DNA from: Nymphaea colorata
Lineage: Eukaryota; Streptophyta; Magnoliopsida; Nymphaeales; Nymphaeaceae
Direction of reading: 5' to 3'
NCBI RefSeq assembly: GCF_008831285.2
Contig: NC_045145.1
Location: 15,746,802 to 15,810,801, forward strand
DNA: 64,000 nucleotides
Shown: positions 1-12,433 of the stretch, piece after piece
Layout: each line of letters starts with the position of its first letter
Position numbering within the stretch: the stretch's first letter is position 1
Position numbers and translations under genes: made by a program
The notes under the pieces: generated by a model
The model's input: only the letters and a program-made list of their open reading frames with translations
What the model was told of the DNA's origin: nothing
The model's database searches: none

Positions 1-871
1 TAATAGCATTCCATATCTTCATTTGTTAAATTCATGAAAGAGATGTAAACATTGAAAGAGATGTAAACATTAGGTAACTATAAAACGAGCCTAGGGCACT
101 TAAACTTGCTTTTGAATATGTACCCATATTCAGCCCACAATATTAAAATATAATGTACAATAAACTAAAAAAATAGGTATACAGAGTCAATTATCAAAGA
201 CATTTAAATACCATCAGTGTGTATTCAGGATGGTAATTTGCAGCTTCTATTTTGGAACCTTAACGAATGTATCCACAAGCCACCAAGTTGGTAGGGAATG
301 CACCCAAATGATACAAAAGGTTGGTGTTATACATTAGCTCTATAAAGGATCCCCACAGCATTGCTGCCGTAAATTTAAAAAGCCAAAAAAACTCAGTCAC
401 GCAGATCATGACAAAATGATAGACGTGCGAAAGACAACAATACATATATGACATTCAAACATGCACATAATAAACTTCTAGCTCAGAGAGAAGGCAAAAG
501 GGAGAGCATCAACAATATGTGCCTTTAAACAATTTTTCTTTTGTGTTTGCAATTCATTAAGCATTTCAACAAAAAGCCCCAGAACATATTGAGTTTTAAG
601 AAGACGATCCAAATCCATAATGGAAAAAACTATATCTGTCTCAAATTGCATAATAATGCAAAAACACCAAATTGCAAGAAAAAGGAATTGTTTTAGCTTC
701 CGACGACACTGTGATATGACCAGGATCATTTCTGGGGGGTTACAGACTAATTCAAAAAACCACCTCTACAAAAGGGCCTAAAAGATATATACAACCGAAG
801 CCGGCCAATACATCATTCTAGAGGCCTAACATGAGATCAGATGGAAGATACCAACATCGATTATCTAAAGT
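1..871. other. Downstream flank of the BPC gene, no gene seen
   Basis: AT-rich DNA lying 3' of the BPC stop codon on the minus strand. Its near end probably contains the BPC 3' untranslated region. The short open frames here lack family motifs and coding-like composition. A 16-base unit (gaaagagatgtaaaca) is repeated directly at about 37-69. No RNA gene or mobile element was recognised. Confidence 0.5.
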
Positions 872-1792
872 TTACCTGATAGTAACAAATTTGTTAGTAC
901 CATGTTTGGCCCAGTAAGGTCTTAGGTCAACCGGACTAGATAGACTATGTCCTTCAGATAAAAGCTTCTCCAAAACCTTCTTAAACGCCCCTCGGCTCAT
1001 CTTCCTCCCTGCTATCCGAGCTCCCCGCCTCTTCTGGCTCATAGGCAATGGATACATTGACAAACTCGTTGTACAGCAAGCCGACTGCCATCCACCAGAA
1101 CCCCATTTATAGCACTGTTGTGGGACTCCAGTACACGAACAGACAGGCACCGGAATGCAGGAGAGATCCAAAGTGAGCCCATTGACGACAACGCCAACGT
1201 TCTTCTTCACCGCCTTCTGAGAAGGACCAGAGCCGTTGGCCTCGTCCTTCACCACCGAAACCTTCGTCCTGGCCTTCTTCGCCTTCTTTGGCTGCTTCTT
1301 CGCTGGATTATCCGTCCTCCCTACGCCGTCCGATATACCGACCGCACCCTCCTGCAGGGTTTCCTGCTTCACCGCACCAGAGGGGCCGATCTGCAGCATC
1401 TGGGTGGCCGACGGCTCGTGCAGAACAGCGCCAAAATCTTTGCCACCGTAATTCGAGTTCGACGGCATTGGGTGGAAAAGCTTCGCGTTCGTGGCAGTGA
1501 CGCATTGCAAATCTCTATGGTGCAGCCATGCCTCCCTCGAGAACTCGATCGGTGCGGTGTGCGCTACCGAGTACGCCGAGATGGAGCCGTTCCTGTCCAT
1601 AAACCTTGCGTTGCCGTGATGTGCAGCAGCCGCTGCCGCTGCAGCAGCGGCAGCAACAGAATCGCGGTCCGGCGGCATGAGGGCCTTCTCTCGCTCGGCC
1701 ACCGCAGATATGAACTGCAGCACCCTGTTCTCCTTCAGAGATTGGTTGGGGAGCCCCCATGTTCGCACGCCCAAGCCTCCGCTGTCTTCCAT
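872..1792 (-). CDS. BPC: BARLEY B RECOMBINANT / BASIC PENTACYSTEINE (group I BPC) transcription factor
   Basis: A 306-residue intronless gene. BPC proteins are nuclear factors that bind GA-rich (GAGA) repeats and, by family knowledge, recruit Polycomb complexes and control homeotic and developmental genes. The N-terminus (MEDSGGLGVRTWG) fits group I rather than the coiled-coil group II. An 11-residue alanine run covers about 47-57. A lysine-rich nuclear localisation segment covers about 145-157. The C-terminal half is the diagnostic BPC domain, with cysteines at 202, 208, 210, 217, 229 and 230 and the signature WAKHGTNKFVTIR at the end. Group I members are usually about 280 residues, so this one is full length and slightly longer because of the alanine tract. 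The ATG at 1790-1792 starts directly on the conserved N-terminus. The next gene on this strand, HD-Zip IV, is over 7 kb away, so there is no co-transcription. Confidence 0.95.
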   Translation of the reverse strand: MEDSGGLGVRTWGLPNQSLKENRVLQFISAVAEREKALMPPDRDSVAAAAAAAAAAAHHGNARFMDRNGSISAYSVAHTAPIEFSREAWLHHRDLQCVTATNAKLFHPMPSNSNYGGKDFGAVLHEPSATQMLQIGPSGAVKQETLQEGAVGISDGVGRTDNPAKKQPKKAKKARTKVSVVKDEANGSGPSQKAVKKNVGVVVNGLTLDLSCIPVPVCSCTGVPQQCYKWGSGGWQSACCTTSLSMYPLPMSQKRRGARIAGRKMSRGAFKKVLEKLLSEGHSLSSPVDLRPYWAKHGTNKFVTIR

Positions 1793-2310
1793 ATAACCAG
1801 AACCGAAGATCCTACCAACATATATATCTCAACGACCCTCTTCTTTGCCCTCTAAGTCTGCACCAAGAACCCCATTTTCTCCCTCCAAAATCAAACCCTA
1901 CAAAAACAAGCCGATACCATCAAAGACCCAAAAGAATAACAGAAACCCAAAACGTAAATACATCAAGTTTATCAACCACGGGCGAAGCAACACAGGAGAG
2001 AACGGAAGAAAAACCATTATCAGAAAAAAACGAAGATAGTTTCTTGTTCCCTGAAATAAGCACAAAACATTTATTAAAAAAGAATGAAGGAAGAAAAAAA
2101 AAACGAAGATAGGAGCGATCGAGAAGAACAGAAAACCCAAGATTAGAGAATAGAAAATGAGAAGACAGGAAGTCCGGGAGACATCTCTGCTTGCCTTTCT
2201 AGACAGAGAACGAGGAAACGCCTTAGAGAGAGATGAGGGGTTAGGGTTAATTTGCGATAGAAAAAGAGGTCTTTTTCTTTTGGAAGCGAGGGAGAGAATG
2301 TGACCCAAAT
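1793..2310 (-). promoter_or_regulatory. Probable BPC leader and promoter-proximal region
   Basis: DNA immediately 5' of the BPC start. On the plus strand it is rich in C, A and T, as plant leaders often are. It contains AAACCCTA at 1893-1900, a telo-box (TTAGGGTT on plus, AACCCTAA on the coding strand) at 2241-2248, and a short GA tract at about 2225-2234. Telo-boxes occur in many plant promoters and leaders and can be bound by TRB/Polycomb-linked proteins. No transcription start could be fixed, and a leader intron cannot be excluded. Confidence 0.4.
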
Positions 2311-5300
2311 TTAATGGTTCAACTCCTTATCCAGTTCCCTCCCCCAAAATCCGAATCGCTTCATATCAATTTTCGAACCGTTTCAGCCCGCTATTCTTCG
2401 ACGGACCGGTTGGCAGTGGGAGCAGCAACTCTTCGGCGACCGCCATGGCTCAGTCGACTCGTTTCGCTTTGGCACATGACTCGTTGCTTTGACTCGGATA
2501 ATAAGAAGTTGAGTTGCCCCATGAAACTTTGGAAGTGCTCTGCCTCCCATCCCAACCATTTCAAGATTTCATTTGTTCCAACCAATCACTGTATGCTCAT
2601 CATCTGGGCAAGGTCAAATATAGTTTATATATATATATATTTCTGAAATAATATCAATATTTAAAAAAACTATAGAAAATAATGCGCTTAGAAAAAACAC
2701 ATTAGATTATATATAACGAAAGAACAAGATTACAGAAAATGTTGGAAAAGAAAGGAAAATAGCAATCGAAAACGAACGTGTCACTCTCCAAATCGCCATG
2801 CTTTCAAAAATACTATGTTAGTTTGGGGTCCATGATAATGAGATGTGGGATTTGACAAGGAAAGATTTTGATGAATTATAAGCATTGCTAATTTTGCTTG
2901 ACACTTTGTCTTATATGGCGGGATATTGTCGGAGATAAACTCAACAAGATCTTAATATAATTTAGTCAACCTTAGAAACGAGCTGCCCTCTTTCTCAAAT
3001 TTGCCATACTTCATTTAATTGAAATTATAAATGCACTTTTTTTATAATAATTCCTATAAAATGTAATTCTCAAGAAGTTCCGATTACTATTATTTCTACA
3101 TTATACATCTTTTATATATTAAAAGAAACCAAAAAAAACTTTAAACATGACAACATTTTTCAGGAACAAAAAGAAGACGACTAAACATCCCCTTATAAAT
3201 TTTGTCCTGCCAACAACTAACAGAGCGTGGAGCTTTATATTTAAAACAATAGCAGTAATGGTTAACCTGATTTTCTCGGCAGACCCTCCATTAATGAGCT
3301 TCTCTCACATAATATAATGACGCCCTCACTTTACTCTGTTAGCTTATCAATAGAACGTCTGCATCACGAGATTCAAAGCTCTTTTCTTAAAAGTGTGTAC
3401 GCATTGAGTATTAAATGTAGAATATGAAAAGCCTTTTCTCATTTCTCGTGGACTTCGGATATTATTATCTCCATTGCTAGAGGTCTGACACGACATTTTC
3501 AAAACGAAAAGAGTCAAGGATTCGTTTTTGGTTGAGGGTGAGTGGATTTTTTTTTTTCCGATAAGCCTATATGTTTTATATTTTATTTATAACATAATAT
3601 ATATATATATATATAAAGATAAAAAAAGTCAATAAAATCAAGATGTATATCAAAAATTGAAGACCATAAATTAATAGTTACAGCCACAAAATAAAAGCAA
3701 AGGAGAAAACATACAATACAATACACAAAAAGTGAAATAAGAGGGATGGGAAGAGAGTGGAAAGATGGAACAGCACCATCACTTAGCCGCAGAATGAGGA
3801 CGACGCTGCAGCCGAATAGCAAAATGAACATCTTCCTACACAAGACGAACGCAGACTGCCGCGAAAAGAAGGTGTTCCTAAAGACTCTCTTGTTGCGCTC
3901 TTTTCAAATACGTCACCAAGCTGAAATGAAGAGATAGAGAGTTACATACTATCGAGAAAGTTTGTTATATAGTTGAAGAAGCTTACTAATACGAACTAAT
4001 CAACATGAAGTTTGTTTAGATTACGTGTCCTTTAGTCATTTCATCTCATTAAACTCCATTTTTAAGTTAGTGATAGCCCAGGGCTTAGCTTTTGACACGT
4101 GATTTTTGCTTAATAATGCAAAAGTTAGATGTGTTTTTAACAATATTGAAATTTTGAGCTTGTCTTCTATTAGTAGCAACAATTGGTTGTGTAATGGAAA
4201 TTTTCGCTATTTTACTTTTGTTACTATTTAATAATTATTAAAATGTTATTTCCATTTAGCCGACACTGTAAATCGTTATTTGTTTGCTTTATTTTTCTCT
4301 TTTCTTAATTATTTTTTATTTAGGGGTTCTTTTCCTAGAATCCGTATCACTTTAAGTTTCTTTATTAAGAGAATGCTATGGTTGGAAGTTGAGGTAACAT
4401 AGCATCCAATTCTTTTTCTGCTGATGAGGATTAGAAATACCAGAAACGCAGGGTGGGCGGTGGAAGTAGCCAGTTCCTATTTTCAATCTTAGGAGCATTA
4501 ACTTTTTTTGTATTTGTGGGCGGTGGAAGTAGCAATTTCCATTAGGCCCCAAACCCAAGCCTGGGCTCGGCTGGTTGAAATAAAAAAAATATATTTTTAT
4601 AAAAAATTTTGAACATAAAATACTTTTTTAATAAAAACGAGTATCCATGCAAAACATATTTCAAACAAAAAAAAAAAAAAAGAAAAGACAGAAAGTACAG
4701 GCACAGTCTCTTGTTAAGCAATAAGAATGAAATTGTTCATCCAACAAGTGAATTTCACTCAATATTTGAATTTGGATTTAGATTTCAACCAAGTTTTCAA
4801 ATTTAAATCCGTTTGGGATTAACTGGAAATGCTTATTTTAGTTGCATTGGCATTTTGAATCTTTTTTTTTTTTAATTAAATTTGGTTTGCCCTCACAAAG
4901 AATTGGATATCGAACCTGAATCCCATTTTGAAGCGTTTCTTGTTTCCACTTTAACCCAAGTTTCTTGCTTAAATCGGATCCCACAATGTAAAATATCTGT
5001 AACCAATAAGTCCTTTTCTAATTTTGAGACTATCTCATGTAATATACAAAAAAGAAAAAGAAATTATGAATAGTTACCTAACTTTTGAACAAATTTAACT
5101 CAATATTAATGTTCTCCATCCAATGCTGCACAAAAGTTTATGTCACAGTCGGTTATCCGCCTGAAGTATAGGCGGCCTTTTGTAATTTTCGATAAATAGA
5201 TGAAAAAATAAGAAAATCTTTAATCGCACGGATGTGTAAATTACACCAAAGCGTGTCCGTCTTTCAACCTCTCCCTTACTTTTTAGTTTTCCTCTTTAAG

Positions 5301-6106
5301 TAATATTATATTCTTTTATGGGTGTCAATGGGAAGAGTCTCCAATTATTCAACGCCCTTGCTCGGCTTCCACGTTTCCTTTGATTTTTTTTTTTAGCAAT
5401 GATTAATAGAAAAATATCTAACGTAATTAAAAGATATATGTATATATATATATAAAGATGCTAAGCTTATCAATTATCATATACTAGACGATTATCTTAA
5501 GTAGTCGTCGGATACCCAATACTTAACCAGATCTTAAAAATTAAACACTGGACTGCCCCGATAAATTATCGGAGTAAACTTGATCTTGACTCGATATTAT
5601 TTTTATAAATATATATGTATATATATTATGATAACTAATTATATTTTATATCAAAATATTGTTTTTAATATTAAGAAGGCTGAACTCGAGCTTGGGTTTC
5701 CAGGAATCGAGCTAGGCTCGAGCTGCTATTATGGGCTGCGACCTCATCCGAGCCTGACTCTTTATCAAGCTGGTTAGAGCCAAGCCTATGCCCATTGTTA
5801 TGATCGCGTAAGACATCTAAGTTGAAAAGTTGTTACAGTTAACAATAATGCAACTCAAAACCCCAAGTACTTTCAACCTGACAAATTATCGGACCATATT
5901 AATATGGATCCCAAGAACAATAGTCCAATTAATTAACTAAAAAGCATTTTGTGAATGCCACATTTTAATCTCTAATTTACCGCTGCATGATAGTGGTTGG
6001 GACGAGTTATGAATTATCCAGTGTGGTAATTATAGAGTTTCGGTCACATTCTTGAGCAGATGCGAACATCTATCTATGATATACAATTTATGTATTCACC
6101 GTTACC

Positions 6107-6137
<31 letters not shown>

Positions 6138-8798
6138 ATTTAGCAGTTTTGCTTCTAAGGAGCATGCTGCATTGTTGTTGAGACTAATTATGAGAGGCAT
6201 TTGATACAAACACCCTCGAGCATAAAGTGTTCATAAAAAAAAATGGTTATATAAAGAATTAAGGAGCATAACATAGCTGGTTGGACTAAAAGCATATGAA
6301 AAAACATGTATTTATTTTGATTCTTGTGGGTGCTATATATATGTTTTTGCATCTTAAAATGGTGGAGCACGACAACTAAGTTGAAGAATATACCACTATC
6401 ATCGATAATGCCAATGCAGCCCAAGACCCCGAGATATGATTGCCAACCATAGCCAAAGTAAGCTCAGTCGAATTGCACCACAAACTCACATAGTGAGCCT
6501 CACGGTGGAGCTCGTCAACCATTTTGAGGGGCGCATTTATGCTCCATAAGGTGAATGCTCCTTGATCTTATTTGTATCACTTCTGTGCAACGTAATATCA
6601 CTACAATTTGATTGCCCCTTACATAGAGGAATCAATGAAGTCCATTTGGATTGAATCTCGTGGGCACCATGTCATTTTCAAGCCTATCTTCATACTTCTT
6701 TCATGCAATCATCGCATGGAAAGAGAAGTTGAGCATTTGCATTTGATGTATCCTGCAACAACATTTAGCTCCTTTCTGAATGAGAAATTAATATGTATAT
6801 ATATATTTGATTGCCAAAATTGTTTTTGCTAATTCAAATTTTTAAATTTGCCGGCATTTCCAACGTTTGTTCAAATTTCTGATGCTTTTGGATTTAATGT
6901 CTGAGGACAAAACCATCTGCTTAAAAAAAATATAGTATAATTGACATTCAAATTCAGTAGATAGCGGATGATTGGACGAATGTCAAACACTTCAAAAAAG
7001 ACAGTATTGATTACATTATTATCTGACCATATTCATCAGGTGACTTGTGATAATAAACACATTAATGCCCATGTACTGAACTCTCTACACACACACACAC
7101 ATGCACAAACACAGGCTGCTAGAGGGGGTGCGTCTCTTATTCCGTTACTATGGGCACTACTCCTTCTTATAGAATTAAAGAGAGATGAGGTCCAACAATC
7201 AGAAACATGGCACCTACAACAACCCTTACTTTCCACTCATCGCATTAAACTTCCAATACAGAAAAAGAAAAGATGGTGCAGATTATATGGTTGTATTTGC
7301 CATGATCTGATTTATGTGTTGTGAGAAAGAGAGAGGAGATAGCCAAGGGGAAGAGGGAGGGACAAGAACCAGCCTCTATAATGGCACTCCTAATACCAAA
7401 CTCAACATTCATCGATACCATCAAGATAGCATCCTCTAAGTAAAATTGAACTAAGGACATGACTATCAACCCAACCGATTGCACCATTCAAAATTAAGAG
7501 AGAGAATCTAGAAAGAGAATGAAACAGGACAGAAGATATGAAGGGAATGAAGGCATGTTGGTGTGGGAGCTGCCGATTATTTTTTCTAAAAAGGAGTAGA
7601 GACGAAGGGGGTTGCGGAACTGCACCATGTGCACCCAACTCAAGATGGCAGTAAGTCAGTCTGCTGCTTTCTTCCTTTCCCCTTCCCCTTCCCCCTTGGA
7701 CACACGCACGCCAAAAGCCGTCCCACAATAAATGGCCTCTCTTAACCTTCTTCTCTTCTCCCCCCACAGCTGGCCCAGCTCCATGGCTGGCTCCTCCTAG
7801 CTGTTGCCACACGTGCTGCTTTCATGGCCGTCATAAATGCCTTAAGCTACTCACACTGTTTGCTTGCTACCCGTCATAAACATGATTTTCAAGCATTGAA
7901 TAGCCCCTCATCTTCTTCCTCCTTCTTTATTTATGTTTTAGTTTTTCAAATATAAAGCTTCGAATTTCAAAAATAATGCTCCATAATTTGCATTTATAAA
8001 TAACAATCCATCCTCCTCCTTAAGGCACAGGCAAGCATAAGTGGGCGGGCTGAAAACTTGTCCCTCTACAAAGTGTTGTGTTTGACTAATCCTAGCCGTC
8101 CTGATGCATTAGGGCACAAGCCATTTAATGCTGACAAGTTTGATCACATAGAGGTTTACGGGGAATCAATAGGGACAGCGTCACCAAACCCACTATGACG
8201 GACGTCTGTAAGAAGAACTTCTTTAAGAAGATGATTTGTTTTTAAGATGGTGATTTGTGCAAGTTAAGTGAATCTTTCATCATTTCCAGCTAAAGAATCG
8301 GAGAGGCAGCAAAATGGGTACTACTTGAAATGGTTGTTTTCCTGCACCCGGTAGACTGCCAAACTCAATAAAAATGTTTGCCAACATCACTTTCAGCCGA
8401 TCTGGTAATATTATTGCACATTTCATGTACATTAACTAGGAATCGCTTTCATGTAAATGTAAGGACTTCTCTCTCATAAATATACGTCACCAAATAAAAG
8501 AAAAAATATTTAATGCATTTAAGAAACGGTACCCAGTTGCCCCCAAGAAATGAAGGAATAGCTTTGTGAGATGCACGGAGCCATAATGTTTCCAGAGAAT
8601 GACCAAACTACCCTGTACGTTCTGTTACAAGTTAAAAGGCCAACAACCAAAAACAAGCAAGAGAAGAATCACAAAAGTCTATAATGGCACTGAAGCAGAG
8701 CAGCAATGAGGCAGCAGCACAGATGAACGATAATTTAGAAAAAAGGAAAAGAAAAGAAAAAAAAAAGGAATAAGTGTATATGAAATAACTAAATGGAA
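2311..8798. other. Intergenic spacer between BPC and HD-Zip IV
   Basis: About 6.5 kb of AT-rich DNA with no supportable gene. It holds (TA)n tracts at about 2626-2641, 3597-3616 and 5440-5456, a (CAAAA)n tract near 6110-6135 and a (CA)n tract near 7088-7101. An exact 18-base repeat (starting gtgggcggtggaag) occurs at 4453 and 4516. A GAGCTCGAG-rich decayed repeat lies at about 5680-5790. The open frames at 7036-7812 overlap on both strands and carry no recognisable motif. Confidence 0.5.
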
Positions 8799-9179
8799 TT
8801 AAAAGGAAATAAAGAGATTACAAACCAAATCAGAAAGTTTTCCTATAGGAAGGAGGCCCGGCCCCTGAACAGAAGTCAATACCCGAACCATATAGCACAA
8901 AATAAGACATCTATGGTGCGTTCTTGACTCCCTCTTTGGAGGCCTTCCTTTTCCTTTCTTTCCTTCTTTAGTGCTGAGAATTCTTCTTCCGCGGGCGCGT
9001 GTTGGAGACAAAAAACAGAAGAAAGAGAAAAAAGAGAAAAAACGGAAAAATTTCTGCAGGTCAGCTCTTGATGGAAGCATTCAAGGGGAGCCACAAATAT
9101 CTTGAATGCAGGCAGCAAGAACTGAGGCTTCTCTGATACTTTAAAAAAGGGAGTGCAGGTCAAGTTAATGAGGTGCCCA
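8799..9179 (-). other. Probable 3' untranslated region of the HD-Zip IV gene
   Basis: This stretch directly follows the HD-Zip IV stop codon on the minus strand. Frames here have no family motif. The exact poly(A) site could not be placed. Confidence 0.35.
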
Positions 9180-12100
9180 TCAGGCACCAGAGCAATTCAA
9201 GGCAGCTTTTATTTGTTGGACAGTGGTGCTGATGAGGTTATTTACTGTGGTTACCGATTCCAGATTGAGTCTAGCTGATGGCAAACTGCTAACCAAAATC
9301 TGGAACGCCACTGTTATCAACGAACCTGTTGCGGCATTGCTGCTGCTGCTGCTGCTACTAGTGCCACTTCTTTGTTGATCATGGCGGCCATCGGGTGATA
9401 TAGTGAATCCTGAAGGGAGGAGTGCTATGTACGAAGGATCTTCCCCGCTCATTGCTATGTTAATTGCAGAGACATCAACTGGGGCATACACCACCATAGA
9501 TCCCGAAGCATCTGTGCAGCTTTCCTGTAGTATCAACATGTTGTTCTGGCTGGCATTGAATGCCTGGAAAAAGTTTAGTGGAGTTAGGAATGTGAGCGAG
9601 GATGAGAAAAAAAACGAGTTTTTAGTTGCTTACTCGAAGCAGTGAGATAGAGTTGCCAGGATGAGATCCATTAGCAATGTGAGCGACTTCTTGAACTGAA
9701 TTACCGCTAGAGAGGACATCCCACTGGAAATTTATGAAGAGAAAAATCAAATCCCAGGTCTCTACACAGCTCAGGCTGTTTTTGAATGGCGTAACGTGGA
9801 CAGAATTTACTACTATTACCTGTGCCCTCGTCCTCTCATCTCTAAAGAAATTGAAGACGGTTTGTGCAGACACTGGCAACCACAGTGAGGTCGCTGCACT
9901 AAGAACAACCCCATTTGGCTGACCAGGGTCAATGCTCTTGTGGGTAGTGACCCGAACTCCATCATCGTTCACCCCGGACAGTGTGGTCCATCTATGGCTA
10001 CTGGAGGCACTAATGCTAGAACAGAAGTTGTTAATCATCCTCTGCGAAAGCTTCATCATGCTTCTCCTGCCCTCAGGTGAAGGGATTACTGTTTAAAACA
10101 TAAAAAATGTGAGAAATAGGAAATTATTGAAAAAAAAAAAAAATAGTCGCAAGAGATATCACAGTGGAATAGGAATGCCTATCACCTCCAAGTTCCCTTG
10201 TTGATATGCTGGTCACCATTAGGCTCGCATATCTTTCGCACATTCTCTGTAATGTAGCAAGCCATCGTTGGGCACCAAATGCTAATCCACTGTGAACAAG
10301 TTCCCGATAGATTCGGTGCACCGTACTCCTATCTTCGACTTCAACATGTTCTATCCAGGTGACCTATATAAGGGAAACTCAAATACATTAAAAAATGAAC
10401 TTTGTTGGGATTCTGAAGAATCATTAGTAAAACAACAAAATAAGCATCAGTTCTCAACTGGATTACCTTAGAATAGCCATTAGGCATATCTTGGATCCAG
10501 ACACCAGATGGAAGCTTTCGACATCGCAAGGGAGAAGTAAACTGACTTTCTTTGGAGCAATCAACGGAAACATCCATTACTGCCCATGTCCCTGGTCCAT
10601 GCTGTTGGCAGTATCGAAGAAAATAGAACTCCCTAGTAGAAACCAAAGGGGAGAGCACTTGTAGTTCTGCATACATCTGAACCACTTTCCAATCAGAACT
10701 CAAACACCCATTTTCTGGACAAGGGAGAGAAACGCGTTATAAACTTACCAGTTGCAGGGAACCACTTCGATTGCCGGACATGCCTGCAGCAAGCACATCC
10801 ACAGTTCTTGCCCTCGAAATAATGGTAGGAAACATCTCCGCCCATTTGTTCTGCGATAAGATCATCGTGTCATAACTCAAGGAACATTACCGCAGAAATT
10901 CTAGCAGATATATTATGCGAGACAGATTATTTGCTCACCGCATCTACCAATATATCAACTAAAGCCATTCCATTCATGATCACCAGCCCTGAATCTTTGG
11001 ATGCTTCGGTCCTAATATCCGGAGCTTTCGACTGGCTTGGTCGAGGGAACATTCTTTCGTATGCCTCAAGATTGAGAATCTCCCTTCCATCTGTGACGGA
11101 TCTCATCCACAGAGGCTCTTCCATCTGCAACATTCGGATGAATCCCTCCATGGCATTTGTGGCCACCTCCACCATGAAGGACTTCTCCAATTCTGCGACC
11201 CCTCCACTCTGCACCGGCAGCCCGACCAAGGAACCCCCTACCGAACTACCCGGAAGAAGATCGAGATCGAGAGAGAGCCCCGGCGCTTGCTGGCTTCCGA
11301 AGCCACCAACAGTTAGGTCGAGAGAAGATAAGTGGACAGGTTGTACTGGTGGTAGCTGTGGAATAGGCCTCCCAATGTACTTTGCAGCGATGCTGGATAC
11401 TCTGTCAAGCTAAAAATTATAAACATGAAAAAATCATCAGCTGAACTTCCCAGAAAAGCGCAACTTTATGAAACTAGTAGAATCCGATTTGCTAAGAAGC
11501 AGGAAAATTGAAGAATTCATGGATGCTCAACCTCCTCTTTAAGCCTAGCGTTTTCCATGCGCAGTTTCTGCTCATCGAAGTAAATGTCTTCGCCTACAGG
11601 AGGGCCACAAGAGGGGCAAATCACATTCTTGAGAGCCTCCCTTATGGCTATATTTTCACAGCGAATCTTGTCATTCTCTGCTCTTAGCGCACAATTGTCA
11701 GCACGCTCATGCTGTGCCTGATAGATAGAGCACCAAAACGATTACAAAAACAAATAAAAAAAACACCAAGTTAGAAAACACCAAAAAGAGCCTTTAAAAG
11801 AGAAGATTTCACATGTGCAGAATGAGAATACCTTCATTTGGGTCCTCCTGTTTTGGAACCAAAATTTGATCTGCCTGGGCTCGAGACCCAATTCACGACT
11901 GAGTTGGAGCCTCTGTTTTTCATCTGGGTGCGGGCATTCCTTAAACATCCTTCAGATCCCAACACAAAAAAGAAAGGATCCCATCAAAACTTTCATTCTC
12001 AGGAAGTAGCCAAAAGATCAAAGCCCCCACAAATTGTTAACGTAAAAGCACAACCAATTATCCAACACCACATCGCCACGCACTAATACTTCACAAAAGA

Positions 12101-12433
12101 AAAAGACGAAGAATGTCCAAAAGCCAAAAAAGCAAAATGATTCTATCATTTTCGTTTCGCGTTTCCATTTCGTCGGCTCTCTCTCTCTCAACTCTTTCTC
12201 CTTCTCTCTCTCTCTCTCTCGAGAAGGGGTTCAACTTACGCTTCAAGCTGCTGAATCTGACGGGCAGTATGCCGGTGGTATTTCTTCTTCCTCCTGGGAT
12301 CGGACACATCCTGATCGTCGCCAGACCCTCCGTCCATCGTCACCAGCATCAAACTCTTCTCCCCTCGCTCACAGTGGTGATAACCCGGCCCCGTCACTCC
12401 CCCGAACGCCTCCTCCAACCCATGTAAATACAT
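9180..12433 (-). CDS. HDG: Class IV HD-Zip transcription factor (HDG11/HDG12-like), ten exons
   Basis: Exons, in transcript order: 12433-12240, 11949-11832, 11717-11532, 11409-10939, 10850-10749, 10676-10467, 10363-10186, 10088-9820, 9723-9634, 9563-9180. All joins are GT-AG and in frame, giving 733 residues. Domains: homeodomain about 48-104 ([13 protein letters not shown]); a leucine zipper interrupted by the CPSC pair at 138-141 (zipper-loop-zipper, 105-170); a START lipid-binding domain from about 240 to 460; and a HD-SAD domain in the C-terminal third. The family acts in nuclei of epidermal cells, binds L1-box DNA as dimers, and controls epidermal, trichome and cuticle traits. The zipper segment AQHERADN...[16 protein letters not shown] and the DLDLLPGSS linker resemble the HDG11/HDG12 clade; this clade call is from memory of the family, not from a tree. 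The N-terminus before the homeodomain is short (about 47 residues). A serine run comes from a CAG/GCT-like repeat near 9340-9357. (CT)n lies in intron 1. Confidence 0.93.
12177..12221. repeat. (CT)n-rich tract inside intron 1 of the HD-Zip IV gene
   Basis: Interrupted CT dinucleotide repeat on the plus strand, read as GA on the coding strand. It lies just inside intron 1, close to the donor at 12239. It could be plain microsatellite or a GAGA element of the kind bound by BPC proteins; the sequence alone cannot decide. Confidence 0.7.

Noticed and set aside
1118-1855. 245-codon plus-strand open frame opposite the BPC gene
   Set aside because: It is the antisense of a clearly conserved coding region, and its arginine- and leucine-rich protein resembles no family. 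GC-rich coding DNA often leaves the antisense frame open.
7036-7812. Overlapping frames of up to 136 codons on both strands
   Set aside because: No motif and low-complexity serine, leucine and glycine-rich sequence; no joinable exons.
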